Shown: one piece after another, positions 46,602-54,590 of the stretch | How positions within the stretch are numbered: the first letter of the stretch is position 1 | Layout of the letters: each line of letters begins with the position of its first letter | Assembly: GCF_000304335.1 (NCBI RefSeq) | Contig: NZ_CAJF01000022.1 | Coordinates: 1-64,000, forward strand | Origin: Microbacterium yannicii PS01 | GTDB lineage: Bacteria > Actinomycetota > Actinomycetes > Actinomycetales > Microbacteriaceae | Direction: 5' to 3' | Length of the DNA: 64,000 nucleotides | The notes under the pieces: generated by a model | The model's input: the letters and a program-made list of their open reading frames with translations, nothing else | Told to the model about the DNA's origin: nothing | Databases searched by the model: none | Translations under genes and position numbers: made by a program

Positions 46602-46637
46602 CCGGGGCGCCGAATCCGCGAGGATCCGGCGCCCCGG
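46602..46637 (+). terminator. Hairpin terminator behind pspA
   Basis: The stem pairs CCGGGGCGCCG with CGGCGCCCCGG (11 bp), then after one A-C mismatch ATCC with GGAT, closed by a GCGA tetraloop. No U-tract follows, as is usual in high-GC genomes. Confidence 0.7.
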
Positions 46638-46688
46638 CCCGTCGCGGCCCCGATGCCGCGGCCGCTCCTCGTACGAGAGGATGAGGGG

Positions 46689-47510
46689 ATGACGCGATAC
46701 CTCGTGGTCCCTCAGTGGCAGGGCAGTCCGTCGTCCCGCGCGATGCAGCTGCTCGACGGAGCGCACGCGATCGCCGGCGACCTGCCGCGATCGGCGACCA
46801 CCGTGCTCGACGTGCCGATGGAAGCCGGCGAGGCGCAGGGCAGCGGCATCCATCGCCTGAGCTCGCTGCGCCGCGTGCACGACATGGTCGCCGACGCGCT
46901 CGACGACGACCACGAGCCGGTGCTGACGATCGGCGGCGACTGCGGCATCGCTCTCGCGCCCATCGCCCACGCCGTGCGCCGCACACCCGGACTCGCCGTG
47001 GTCTGGATCGACGCCCACCCTGACCTCAACACTCCCGACTCGTCGCCATCGGGGGCTTTCGCGGGCATGGTGCTGCGCGCCGTGCTCGGTGACGGCGACG
47101 CGGGCCTGGTCATCGACGCGGGCACGGTCGCGCCCGGCCGTGTGGTGATCGCCGGCGCTCGCTCGTTCGACGAGGCCGAGCTCGAGGCGGTCGAGGCGAT
47201 GGGCATCGCCGCTCTGACGGTCGACGCGCTGCGTGACCCGGATGCCCTGGCGGATGCGGTGGCAGCGACCGGCGCCGATGCCGTCTACATCCACATCGAC
47301 GTCGACGTCCTCGACCCGGCCGAGGTGGTCGGCAACGCGCATCCCGAGCCATTCGGGGTCACCGTGTCCGAGCTCACGGCCTCGGTGTCGCAGCTCAGAG
47401 CGCGCGTCCCGCTCGTCGGCTCGTCCCTCGCGGGGTACTCCCCCGCCTCGGCGGCCACCGCGACCGACGATCTGGGCGCGATCCTGCGGGTCGTCGGGGC
47501 CCTCGCGTGA
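46689..47510 (+). CDS. Arginase/ureohydrolase-fold protein
   Basis: The 273-residue protein has the ureohydrolase metal motifs WIDAHPDLNTPD and YIHIDVDVLDPAE. In the first motif the usual GGDHS is TIGGDCGIAL, so the manganese-binding histidine is replaced by cysteine. Arginase, agmatinase or formiminoglutamase activity cannot be told apart, and the change suggests altered metal use or loss of activity. ATG 46689 follows GAGGATGAGGGG. It is coupled (GTGA) to the next gene. Confidence 0.8.
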   Translation: MTRYLVVPQWQGSPSSRAMQLLDGAHAIAGDLPRSATTVLDVPMEAGEAQGSGIHRLSSLRRVHDMVADALDDDHEPVLTIGGDCGIALAPIAHAVRRTPGLAVVWIDAHPDLNTPDSSPSGAFAGMVLRAVLGDGDAGLVIDAGTVAPGRVVIAGARSFDEAELEAVEAMGIAALTVDALRDPDALADAVAATGADAVYIHIDVDVLDPAEVVGNAHPEPFGVTVSELTASVSQLRARVPLVGSSLAGYSPASAATATDDLGAILRVVGALA

Positions 47511-47965
47511 GCCCGATCGCCGCCCCGCCGCCGGGCTGGCGCGCCGCGGCGGATCGCGCCGTGGCGCGGGGGCGACGCATCGACCGGTGCATCCCCTCCT
47601 TCCTGCTCGACTCGCCGATCAGTCGCGTGGGCTACTGGTACGGCTGCGCGGTCGGCTGGGTGTGGGGATCGCTGTGGAGCACCGGTCGCGTCGAGAAGCG
47701 CGAGGGCTTGTGGGTGTTCCGCGGGATGCCGCGAGCGACGTTCCCACGGGGCGGCGTGTGCGTGGGCGGGTGCTTCCTGACCGGCGATCACCGCGTCTCG
47801 GCGGCTCTGCTGCGTCATGAGGCCGTCCACAAGCGCCAATGGCAGCGGTACGGCTTGCTGATGCCTCTGCTCTACGCTCTCGCCGGGCGCGACCCGCTGC
47901 GCAACAGGTTCGAGATCGAGGCCGGATTGGCGGACGGCAACTACGTCCCCCGCGGGGCGGCCTGA
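47507..47965 (+). CDS. Conserved actinobacterial protein with HEAVH motif
   Basis: The 152-residue protein has a hydrophobic stretch (VGYWYGCAVGWVWGSLWS), a Gly/Cys segment (FPRGGVCVGGCFLTGDH) and LRHEAVHKRQWQRYG, an HExxH-type zinc motif. Related proteins are often named Fe-S oxidoreductase, but only two Cys pairs are seen and no Fe-S domain. The motif and family conservation suggest a small membrane metalloprotease or a structural relative. GTG 47507 overlaps the arginase-fold gene stop. Confidence 0.6.
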   Translation: MSPIAAPPPGWRAAADRAVARGRRIDRCIPSFLLDSPISRVGYWYGCAVGWVWGSLWSTGRVEKREGLWVFRGMPRATFPRGGVCVGGCFLTGDHRVSAALLRHEAVHKRQWQRYGLLMPLLYALAGRDPLRNRFEIEAGLADGNYVPRGAA

Positions 47966-47973
47966 CCGACTCG

Positions 47974-48462
47974 TCAGCGCGTCGAGGTGAGTCCGTACTG
48001 CTCGGGCGCGTCGATCGACTCCCGGCGCACGCCCATCCCCACGAGGTGGTCGACGATGTCGGCGGTGCCGAGGTAGCCGCCGAGAAGGTGGATGCGGGTC
48101 TCGTCGTCCTCGACGCAGAGCATCTCGTTCGCCCAGGCCGTGACGGCGCGTGCGAGGGCCTCGCCGGTCGCGCAGCCGCGACCGGTGCCCGGGGCTCCGC
48201 TGCGCTGCGAGCGGTCGAGCCACGTCACGACCATGCGGCTCGGAGCCGAGATCTCGGCCTGCCACGAGGCCTCGGGGATCTCGATGAACACCCGACCCGT
48301 CGAGCAGATCGGCAGCGTCGCGAGCAGCGCTTCGAGCTCCGCCAGCGAGGACTCGTCGGCTGTGATGAGCTGCTGCACCCGCGTGTGACGCGACGAACGA
48401 CACGCCGAGGCGCTGTGCTCGGCGGTGCGCTGCGCGGAGTGCGGGGTGGTGAGGTGGCTCAT
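47974..48462 (-). CDS. SIP-domain (siderophore-interacting-like) protein
   Basis: The 162-residue protein matches the C-terminal NAD(P)H-binding part of siderophore-interacting proteins (TADESSLAELEALLATLP, then ETRIHLLGGYLGTADIV) but lacks the FAD-binding N-terminal domain. A helper or decayed role in iron release from siderophores is inferred. The promoter carries a DtxR/IdeR-type iron box, which supports an iron-responsive function. Confidence 0.75.
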   Translation of the reverse strand: MSHLTTPHSAQRTAEHSASACRSSRHTRVQQLITADESSLAELEALLATLPICSTGRVFIEIPEASWQAEISAPSRMVVTWLDRSQRSGAPGTGRGCATGEALARAVTAWANEMLCVEDDETRIHLLGGYLGTADIVDHLVGMGVRRESIDAPEQYGLTSTR

Positions 48463-48471
48463 GACCCCTCC

Positions 48472-48503
48472 ACTATAACCGAAAGAAGGGTTGCCTTACC
48501 TCA
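48472..48503 (-). promoter_or_regulatory. DtxR/IdeR-type iron box and promoter of the SIP gene
   Basis: On the minus strand TGAGGTAAGGCAACCCTTC (48503 to 48485) matches 13 of 19 positions of the DtxR consensus by my count and covers the -35 region. A TATAGT -10 lies at 48472-48477 and GGAGGGG precedes ATG 48462. Iron-replete repression is therefore expected. Confidence 0.7.
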
Positions 48504-48548
48504 GTCACCGGATCGTGACGGTGGATGACGACTCCGACCGTCCGCGGC

Positions 48549-49283
48549 TCATATGCGACGAAGCAGCACGCGGCGCAGCTCCGTGAGCGCATCGTCGGCG
48601 AGCCCGTGCGCACGCAGATAGTCGGCGACCGAGCCGTAGCGCGCCTTCACCTCGTCGAGGAGCGCACGCATGACCGGGGCGGGAGAGCGGGTGGCGAGGT
48701 CCTCGAGGTGCACCGCCCCGGGATGCATGGCGCGCAGCAGCTCGACGATGCGCCGATTGCGCTGCTCGGGCAGCAGGCCCTCGGTGCGCGCATAGTCGCC
48801 GACCACCGCCTCGGTGTCCACACCGGCGGCCGCCAGCGTCAGCGCCACCGTCACCCCGGTGCGGTCCTTGCCCACCGTGCAGTGCACGAGGACGGGCTGA
48901 TCGGCCAGGATGCCGCGCACGACCTCGACGACGCCCGCCGAGGAGTCCTCGACCAGCCGGCGGTACATCTCGTCGAGGCCGATGTCGTCGCGGAAGAACG
49001 ACTCCACCGACCCGAGGAACAGCGGCACCCGCTGCGTCACCACGTCGATGCCGTCGATGCGACTCGGCTCGTAGCGCACCTCGTCGTCCGCACGGAGATC
49101 GATGATGCGCCGCAGGCCCAGCTCCCCGAGCGCCCGCGTGCCGGACGCATCGAGCCGGGCGAGATTGCCCGACCGGTAGAGCACGCCGTGGCGCGTGACC
49201 GCCCCCTCGGCGGGCAGACCGCCGACGTCGCGCAGATTGACGGCCCCCGGCACCACCGGATCGGCCGGGGTGGGGGTCGTCAC
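48549..49283 (-). CDS. Tyrosine-protein phosphatase (Y_phosphatase3 type)
   Basis: The 244-residue protein has the CX5R loop VLVHCTVGKDRTGVTVALT, with catalytic Cys and Arg, and the family N-terminus NLRDVGGLPAEG with LYRSGNLARLD. The aspartate acid may lie in the IIDLRADDEV region. The family includes the mycobacterial PtpB-like lipid/tyrosine phosphatases. GTG 49283 overlaps the stop of the AhpD-like gene (GTGA), so the two are translated together; no functional link between them is known to me. Confidence 0.88.
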   Translation of the reverse strand: MTTPTPADPVVPGAVNLRDVGGLPAEGAVTRHGVLYRSGNLARLDASGTRALGELGLRRIIDLRADDEVRYEPSRIDGIDVVTQRVPLFLGSVESFFRDDIGLDEMYRRLVEDSSAGVVEVVRGILADQPVLVHCTVGKDRTGVTVALTLAAAGVDTEAVVGDYARTEGLLPEQRNRRIVELLRAMHPGAVHLEDLATRSPAPVMRALLDEVKARYGSVADYLRAHGLADDALTELRRVLLRRI

Positions 49284-49789
49284 CAGGCGGCGCCCGTCTT
49301 GGCGTCGTCGTCCTCGCGCGAGAGGTCGTCGCGCGGCGGCACGCTGTAGCGGCCCGCGATGGCGATGCGGTTGAAGGCGTTGATCGAGACCAGGATCCAG
49401 CTGAGGGCGACGTACTCCTGCTCGCTCAGCACGCCGCCGACTCGGTCGTAGACGTCATCGGGAATCCCGTCCTCGTGGATGAAGACGAACGCCTCAGCCA
49501 GCTCGAGGCCCGCGCGCTCGCGTTCGGAGAAGACGCCCGAGTCGCGCCACACCGGGATCTGGCCGATGATGTCGGCGGTGACACCCGCCGTGACGGCCCG
49601 CTCGATGTGCACCCGCACGCAGTACGCGCAGCCGTTCAGCTGCGACGTGTGGATCTGCACGAGCTCCTTGAGCCGGTCGTCGACACCGCTCTGGCCGGCG
49701 AGATCGCCCACGGTCTTCGAGACCGCCGCGAGCGCCTTGTAGGCCGGCGGGGCCGAACGCGACAGATGGACGCGGTGTTCTTCCGTCAT
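49280..49789 (-). CDS. Carboxymuconolactone decarboxylase (AhpD-like) family protein
   Basis: The 169-residue helical protein has the redox motif NGCAYCVRVHIERA, the Cys-x-x-Cys with following His of AhpD-like peroxidase partners. It is likely an alkylhydroperoxidase-type thiol protein. ATG 49789 fits a leaderless transcript from a TAGGCT box six bases upstream. It leads the two-gene unit with the tyrosine phosphatase. Confidence 0.85.
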   Translation of the reverse strand: MTEEHRVHLSRSAPPAYKALAAVSKTVGDLAGQSGVDDRLKELVQIHTSQLNGCAYCVRVHIERAVTAGVTADIIGQIPVWRDSGVFSERERAGLELAEAFVFIHEDGIPDDVYDRVGGVLSEQEYVALSWILVSINAFNRIAIAGRYSVPPRDDLSREDDDAKTGAAW

Positions 49790-49795
49790 GGCGCC

Positions 49796-49801
49796 AGCCT
49801 A
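49796..49801 (-). promoter_or_regulatory. -10 box, leaderless start of the AhpD-like gene
   Basis: TAGGCT on the minus strand, six bases before ATG 49789. Confidence 0.5.
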
Positions 49802-49862
49802 CCCACCCGCCGGCGCCGCGGATCGGGCCCTCTCGTCTCGGCGCGTGCGAGAGAATGGCCCG

Positions 49863-50846
49863 GTGAGCGAACCCACCGACGAGTTCTCCTTTCCCGCTGA
49901 CGAGTTCTCCTTTCTCGCCGAACAGGCGGCCGAGACCGGCATCGAGGGCCAGATCCCCCGCGGCGAGCGCGTCTCGCTCACGCTGGAGGACGGCCGCACG
50001 CTGAGCGCGCTGCGCTACATCCCACCGGGTGCCGGCGAAGCCGCCCCGGTCGTGACCTTCCTGCACGGCGCGGGACTGAACGCGCACACGTGGGACACCA
50101 CCATCCTCGCGCTGGGTCTGCCGGCGCTCTCGATCGATCTCCCCGGTCACGGCGACTCCTCATGGCGCGACGACGCGGCATACGTCGGGCGGGTGCTCGC
50201 TGCCGACGTCGCGGCAGGGATGGCCGCGTGGACCCGAGGGCCGCAGCTGCTCGTGGGTCAGTCGCTCGGCGGGCTCACCGCCGCGGCGGTGGCGGCCTCG
50301 CGTCCGGACCTGGTGCGCGAGCTCGTCGTCATCGACATCACGCCGGGCGTCGACTCGAACGCCGGGCCGACCCAGATCCGCGACTTCTTCGCCGGCCCGG
50401 TGGATTGGGCCTCCCGCGACGAGCTCGTCGACCGCGCGCTGGCGTTCGGTCTCGGCGGCGGAACGCGGCGGCGGGCCGAACGGGGCGTCTATTTCAACTC
50501 CCGCGTCCGCCCCGACGGACGCGTGGAGTGGAAGCACCACTTCGCCCACCTCGCCAACGCGGCGCCGCCCTCGACGCTCGACGCCGAAGCGCCTTCCGGG
50601 GCGCCCGCCGCGGACGCCGTCTCGGCGGTCCTCGGCGAGGCTGGCTGGGAGGATCTGGCCGCCGTCACGGCACGCATCACCCTGATCCGCGGCGAGCGCG
50701 GGTATGTCACCGACGTGGATGCCGCGGAATTCGCAGGTCGCGTGCCCGAGGCATCCGTCGTGGTGGTCCCCTCCGGACACAACGTCCAGGAGGAGATCCC
50801 GATCGAGCTCGGACAGCGCCTGCGCACGGCAGCCCTCGCCGGCTGA
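49863..50846 (+). CDS. Alpha/beta hydrolase
   Basis: The 327-residue protein has the oxyanion/HGxG region VVTFLHGAGLNAHTWD, nucleophile elbow LLVGQSLGGLTAAAV and terminal histidine in VPSGHNVQEE. The N-terminus has a 21-base tandem duplication (49878 and 49899) giving DEFSFPADEFSFLAE. GTG 49863 is inferred as the start; the upstream frame enters the divergent promoter. The substrate is unknown. Confidence 0.8.
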   Translation: MSEPTDEFSFPADEFSFLAEQAAETGIEGQIPRGERVSLTLEDGRTLSALRYIPPGAGEAAPVVTFLHGAGLNAHTWDTTILALGLPALSIDLPGHGDSSWRDDAAYVGRVLAADVAAGMAAWTRGPQLLVGQSLGGLTAAAVAASRPDLVRELVVIDITPGVDSNAGPTQIRDFFAGPVDWASRDELVDRALAFGLGGGTRRRAERGVYFNSRVRPDGRVEWKHHFAHLANAAPPSTLDAEAPSGAPAADAVSAVLGEAGWEDLAAVTARITLIRGERGYVTDVDAAEFAGRVPEASVVVVPSGHNVQEEIPIELGQRLRTAALAG

Positions 50847-50931
50847 GCCCGCCCCTGCGGCTGCCGTGGGAAGCTCTAACGGTTCTCTTACGTTCCGAGT
50901 ACCGGGTTCCCGCTCCGCATCGCACAGTCCC

Positions 50932-50937
50932 TAGGCT
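50932..50937 (+). promoter_or_regulatory. -10 box of the peptide-type ABC transporter operon
   Basis: TAGGCT, about 80 bases before ATG 51018, with no clear -35. The leader has a GAAAGGA ribosome site. Confidence 0.4.
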
Positions 50938-51017
50938 GGAGAGCCCGCACCTGTGGGACCGATCCGATCGCCCCGCCGGCACCCGCTCAGCACCGGGACC
51001 CGTTCGAAAGGACCTCC

Positions 51018-52529
51018 ATGCTCCGTCGCTCCACCCTCGCCGCGACCGCTCTGCTCGCCGCGGGCGTGCTCGCCCTCACCGCCTGCGCCGGTGGCGGAGC
51101 CGAGCCCTCGCCCAGCGCGACCGGCGAGCCGGACCCCGATGCGTCGGTGGCGATCCGTCTGGTGCTCGAGCCCGGCAACCTCGACATCCGCGAGACGGCC
51201 GGAGCGGCGCTGGACCAGATCCTCGTCGACAACGTCTATCAGGGCCTGGTCGCCCGCACGCCCGAGCAGGACATCGTCCCCGCCCTGGCGAGCGACTGGA
51301 CGGTGTCTCCGGACGGACTGACGTACACGTTCACCCTCCGCGAGGGCGTGACCTTCCACGACGGTCAGGCGCTCACCCCGCAGGACGTGGTCTGGTCGCT
51401 CACGACCCGCAAGAACACGCCGGAGTGGAGCGACTCGTCGCGGCTGGCGAATGTCACGAGCATCGCGGCGGAGGGCCAGGAGATCACCCTGACCCTCGCC
51501 CAGCCCGACTCGTCCCTGCTGTGGAACCTCACCGGCCGCGCGGGCATCGTTCTCAAGGAGGGCGACACGGTCGACTACCAGACGGCGGCGAACGGCACCG
51601 GCCCGTTCGTCCTCGACGACTGGCGGCAGGGCGACAGCATCACGTTCGCGCGCAACGACGCGTACTGGGGCGAGGCCGCCGGCGTCGCGGAGGTCGTCTT
51701 CGACTACATCCCCGACAACCAGGCTGCCCTGAACGCCGCGCTCGCCGGCGAGGTCGACGTGGTCACCGGGTTCGATGCGAACCTGCAGGAGCAGATCGAG
51801 GAGAACGGCGACTTCGCTCTCGTCCTCGGGAAGTCGACCGACAAGGGCACCCTCGCGTTCAACCAGACCTCGGGGCCCCTCGCCGACGAGCGCGTGCGGC
51901 AGGCGATCCGCCAGGCGATCGATCACGACGCCATCGTCGAAGCACTGGGTTCGGGTCAGGCGCAGTACGGCCCGATCCCCGAACTCGATCCCGGCTATGA
52001 GGATCTCGCCGACGTCGCGCCCTACGATCCCGATGCCGCGCGCGCCCTTCTCGAGGAGGCGGGTGAGGAGGATCTCGAGCTCACGCTCACGATCCCCAAC
52101 TTCTACGCGACCACGATCCCGCAGATCCTCGTCTCCGACCTCAACGAGGTCGGCATCACGCTCGAGGTCGAGTCCGTCGACTTCCCGACCTGGCTCAACG
52201 ACGTGTACATCAACAAGGACTACGAGCTCAGCTTCGTGCTGCACACCGAGGCGCGCGACTTCGAGAACTGGGCCGACCCCGAGTACTACTTCACGTACGA
52301 CAACCCCGAGGTGCAGGAGCTGTACGCCCAGTCGCTGGCAGCGACCGACGAGTCCGAGGCGGCGGAGCTGCTCGCCGAGGCCGCCCGCATCGTGTCGGAG
52401 GATGCCGCGGCCGACTGGCTGTACAACGGAGCCTCGGTGATCGCCGTCGGGACTAACATCGCCGGTATGCCCTCGATCAACGTGAACGAGCGCCTCAGCC
52501 TTGCCGAGATCGCCAAGAGCAACGGGTGA
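51018..52529 (+). CDS. ABC transporter substrate-binding lipoprotein (peptide/nickel family 5)
   Basis: The 503-residue extracytoplasmic lipoprotein (signal LLAAGVLALTACAGGG, lipidated Cys) belongs to the SBP_bac_5 family, with GLTYTFTLREGVTFHDGQAL as family signature. Family members bind di/oligopeptides, nickel chelates or related solutes. It is the first gene of a five-gene operon and overlaps the first permease as GTGA. The true substrate is not predictable. Confidence 0.92.
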   Translation: MLRRSTLAATALLAAGVLALTACAGGGAEPSPSATGEPDPDASVAIRLVLEPGNLDIRETAGAALDQILVDNVYQGLVARTPEQDIVPALASDWTVSPDGLTYTFTLREGVTFHDGQALTPQDVVWSLTTRKNTPEWSDSSRLANVTSIAAEGQEITLTLAQPDSSLLWNLTGRAGIVLKEGDTVDYQTAANGTGPFVLDDWRQGDSITFARNDAYWGEAAGVAEVVFDYIPDNQAALNAALAGEVDVVTGFDANLQEQIEENGDFALVLGKSTDKGTLAFNQTSGPLADERVRQAIRQAIDHDAIVEALGSGQAQYGPIPELDPGYEDLADVAPYDPDAARALLEEAGEEDLELTLTIPNFYATTIPQILVSDLNEVGITLEVESVDFPTWLNDVYINKDYELSFVLHTEARDFENWADPEYYFTYDNPEVQELYAQSLAATDESEAAELLAEAARIVSEDAAADWLYNGASVIAVGTNIAGMPSINVNERLSLAEIAKSNG

Positions 52530-53476
52530 TCCGGTACGCGCTGACGAGGTCTGCCCTGCTGCTGCTCGGGCTGTTCGTCGCCAGCGTGCTGATCTTCCTG
52601 ACTCTCCGGGTGCTCCCCGGCGACATCGCGCAGCTCATCGCGGGAGTCAACAGCACTCCCGAGCAGGTGGCGGGCATCCGTGAGCGACTCGGACTCGATC
52701 GCTCGCTGCCCGAGCAGTACCTCGCCTGGATCGGCGGCGTCTTCCGCGGCGATCTCGGCACCTCGCTGCTGACGGGCACGAGCGTCGTGGACGAGCTGGC
52801 CGAGAAGTCCCAGGTGACCGTGCCCCTCGGCATCCTGTCCCTGCTCATCGCGGTGGTCATCAGCGTCCCGCTCGGCGTGCTGTCGGCGCTGCGCCGCGGC
52901 CGCGCCGACGGCACGGCGCTGAGCGTGGGCGCGCAGGCGCTCGCCGCGGTGCCGGTGGTGTGGGCGGGCATGATGCTCGTCGTGGTCTTCGCGGTGTGGC
53001 TCGGGTGGCTGCCGGCCCAGGGCTTCCCGCGGGCGGGCTGGAGCGAGCCGTGGGCGGCGCTGCGCGCGCTGCTGCTTCCCGCGCTCACCATCGGCATCGT
53101 CGAGGGCGCCATGCTGTTGCGCTTCGTGCGCAGCGCCACGCTTCAGGCGGTCGGGCAGGACTTCGTGCGCAGCGCGGCGGCCAAGGGCCTCACCCGCAAT
53201 GCCGCCCTGATCCGGCACGGGCTTCCGGTCGTGGGACTCTCGGTCATCACGGTGCTCGGGCTGCAGGTGGCCGGCATCATCGTCGGCGCGGTCGTCATCG
53301 AGCAGCTCTTCTCGCTGCCCGGCATCGGGCGCATGCTCGTGTCCGACGTGAGCGCGCGCGATCTGCCCAAGGTGCAGGGCGAGCTGCTCGCGCTGACCGC
53401 CTTCGTGCTGATCGTCGGCTTCGTCGTCGACATCGCGCACCGCGTCATCGACCCCCGTCAGCGGGAGGCGACGTGA
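52526..53476 (+). CDS. ABC transporter permease 1 (DppB type)
   Basis: The 316-residue permease has about six membrane helices. The N-terminal segment (RSALLLLGLFVASVLIFLTL) and the TLQAVGQDFVRSAAAKGLTR stretch, the EAA coupling motif, are typical of DppB/OppB. It pairs with the next permease; both ends are GTGA overlaps. Confidence 0.93.
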   Translation: MIRYALTRSALLLLGLFVASVLIFLTLRVLPGDIAQLIAGVNSTPEQVAGIRERLGLDRSLPEQYLAWIGGVFRGDLGTSLLTGTSVVDELAEKSQVTVPLGILSLLIAVVISVPLGVLSALRRGRADGTALSVGAQALAAVPVVWAGMMLVVVFAVWLGWLPAQGFPRAGWSEPWAALRALLLPALTIGIVEGAMLLRFVRSATLQAVGQDFVRSAAAKGLTRNAALIRHGLPVVGLSVITVLGLQVAGIIVGAVVIEQLFSLPGIGRMLVSDVSARDLPKVQGELLALTAFVLIVGFVVDIAHRVIDPRQREAT

Positions 53477-54453
53477 GCGGACCGGTCCCCACGCCCCCTC
53501 CACACGGCGCTGGCGCGCCGCCCGGAGCCTCCGGGCGCGTGGGCCCCGCCGAAGCCCGCCGCCCGCGATCGCGCTGGGCGTGGCTGCGCCGGCTGTGGGC
53601 ACTGTCGACGGGGCGATTCGGGCTCATCGTCGTCGGAGTCGTGGTCGCGACAGCGGTGCTGGCGGTGTTCTGGACCCCGTTCGACCCGCAGCAGGTCGAG
53701 ATCTCCGACCGTTGGGCACCGCCCGGCTGGCCGCACCTGCTGGGAACCGACGCGTCCGGCCGCGACATCCTGAGCCTGCTGATGGCGGGCGCCCGCACCA
53801 CGGTGCTCGTCGCGGTCGGCGCCGGACTCGTCGCGACGGTGATCGGCATCGCCCTGGCAGCGCTCGGCGCCCTCACCGCGCGCTGGCTGCGTGAGTCGGT
53901 CGCCGTGCTCGTGGACATCCTGATCGCCTTCCCGGTGCTCATCATCGCGATGATGATCTCGGCGGTCTGGGGCGGATCGCTCTGGGTCGTGGTGTGGTCG
54001 GTCGGCATCGGCTTCGGCGTGAACATCGCGCGCGTCACCCGTCCCGAGCTGCGCCGCGTGCTGCACAGCGACTTCGTGCTGGCCGGCCGCGCGGCGGGGC
54101 TGACCCCCGCGCAGAACCTCGTGCGCCACCTGCTGCCCAACGTCGCCCCGGTGTTCATCGTGCAGCTGTCGTGGGGCATGGCCGTCGCTGTGCTCGCAGA
54201 GGCCGGACTGTCCTACCTCGGGTTCGGCGCGCCGGTCACCGAGCCGTCGTGGGGACTGCTCCTGGCCGAGTTGCAGCGGTTCATCACGGTCCACCCGCTC
54301 TCGGTGATCTGGCCCGGGCTCGCCATCACGCTCACGGTGCTGGGCCTGAACCTCCTGGGCGACGGCCTGCGCGAAGCGACCGACCCGACCCTCTCTCGCA
54401 GTCCCTTCGCGACCCGCCGGGCCCGCCTCCATATCCCGGAGGTGGTGTCGTGA
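53473..54453 (+). CDS. ABC transporter permease 2 (DppC type)
   Basis: The 326-residue permease has a polar, Pro-rich N-terminus, then the DppC domain: HLLGTDASGRDILSLLMAGA and the EAA motif SDFVLAGRAAGLTPAQNLVR. GTG 53473 overlaps permease 1. Its stop overlaps a GTG (54450) that opens a 46-codon frame through the inverted-repeat element rather than the ATPase itself. Confidence 0.93.
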   Translation: MSGPVPTPPPHGAGAPPGASGRVGPAEARRPRSRWAWLRRLWALSTGRFGLIVVGVVVATAVLAVFWTPFDPQQVEISDRWAPPGWPHLLGTDASGRDILSLLMAGARTTVLVAVGAGLVATVIGIALAALGALTARWLRESVAVLVDILIAFPVLIIAMMISAVWGGSLWVVVWSVGIGFGVNIARVTRPELRRVLHSDFVLAGRAAGLTPAQNLVRHLLPNVAPVFIVQLSWGMAVAVLAEAGLSYLGFGAPVTEPSWGLLLAELQRFITVHPLSVIWPGLAITLTVLGLNLLGDGLREATDPTLSRSPFATRRARLHIPEVVS

Positions 54454-54590
54454 CCCCGTCGCCGGTTCGCAATTCAGTCTGCGCGCACGGCCGTGGGGTC
54501 GAGATCGGCGTTATTCCGCGCCCGATCGGCCGGGCAGCGCGCCCGCGGACTGAATTGCGAACGCGTCGGGCCGACGAGGTCGTCGCATGA
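54450..54590 (+). CDS. Bridging 46-codon frame through an inverted-repeat element
   Basis: The frame opens at GTG 54450 (GTGA with the permease stop) and ends at TGA 54588-54590 (ATGA with the ATPase start). The encoded peptide is basic with no recognisable fold (MTPSPVRNSVCAHGRGVEIG and on). It contains both arms of the 15-bp inverted repeat. It may be only a by-product of the insertion, but it keeps ribosomes running between the permease and ATPase genes. Confidence 0.4.
   Translation: MTPSPVRNSVCAHGRGVEIGVIPRPIGRAARPRTELRTRRADEVVA
54465..54562. repeat. 98-bp inverted-repeat element inside the ABC operon
   Basis: GTTCGCAATTCAGTC (54465-54479) and its exact reverse complement GACTGAATTGCGAAC (54548-54562) bound a GC-rich interior of 68 bases. 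No transposase is encoded, so it is a small REP/MITE-like element or a remnant. Every other junction in this operon is a direct four-base overlap, which marks the element as an insertion. Confidence 0.75.

Noticed and set aside
11595..54562. Relation between the 11563-11727 array (CAGTTCGCAG) and the 54465-54562 arms (GACTGAATTGCGAAC)
   Set aside because: They share only a short GTTCGC-type core; too short to claim one repeat family without a genome-wide search.
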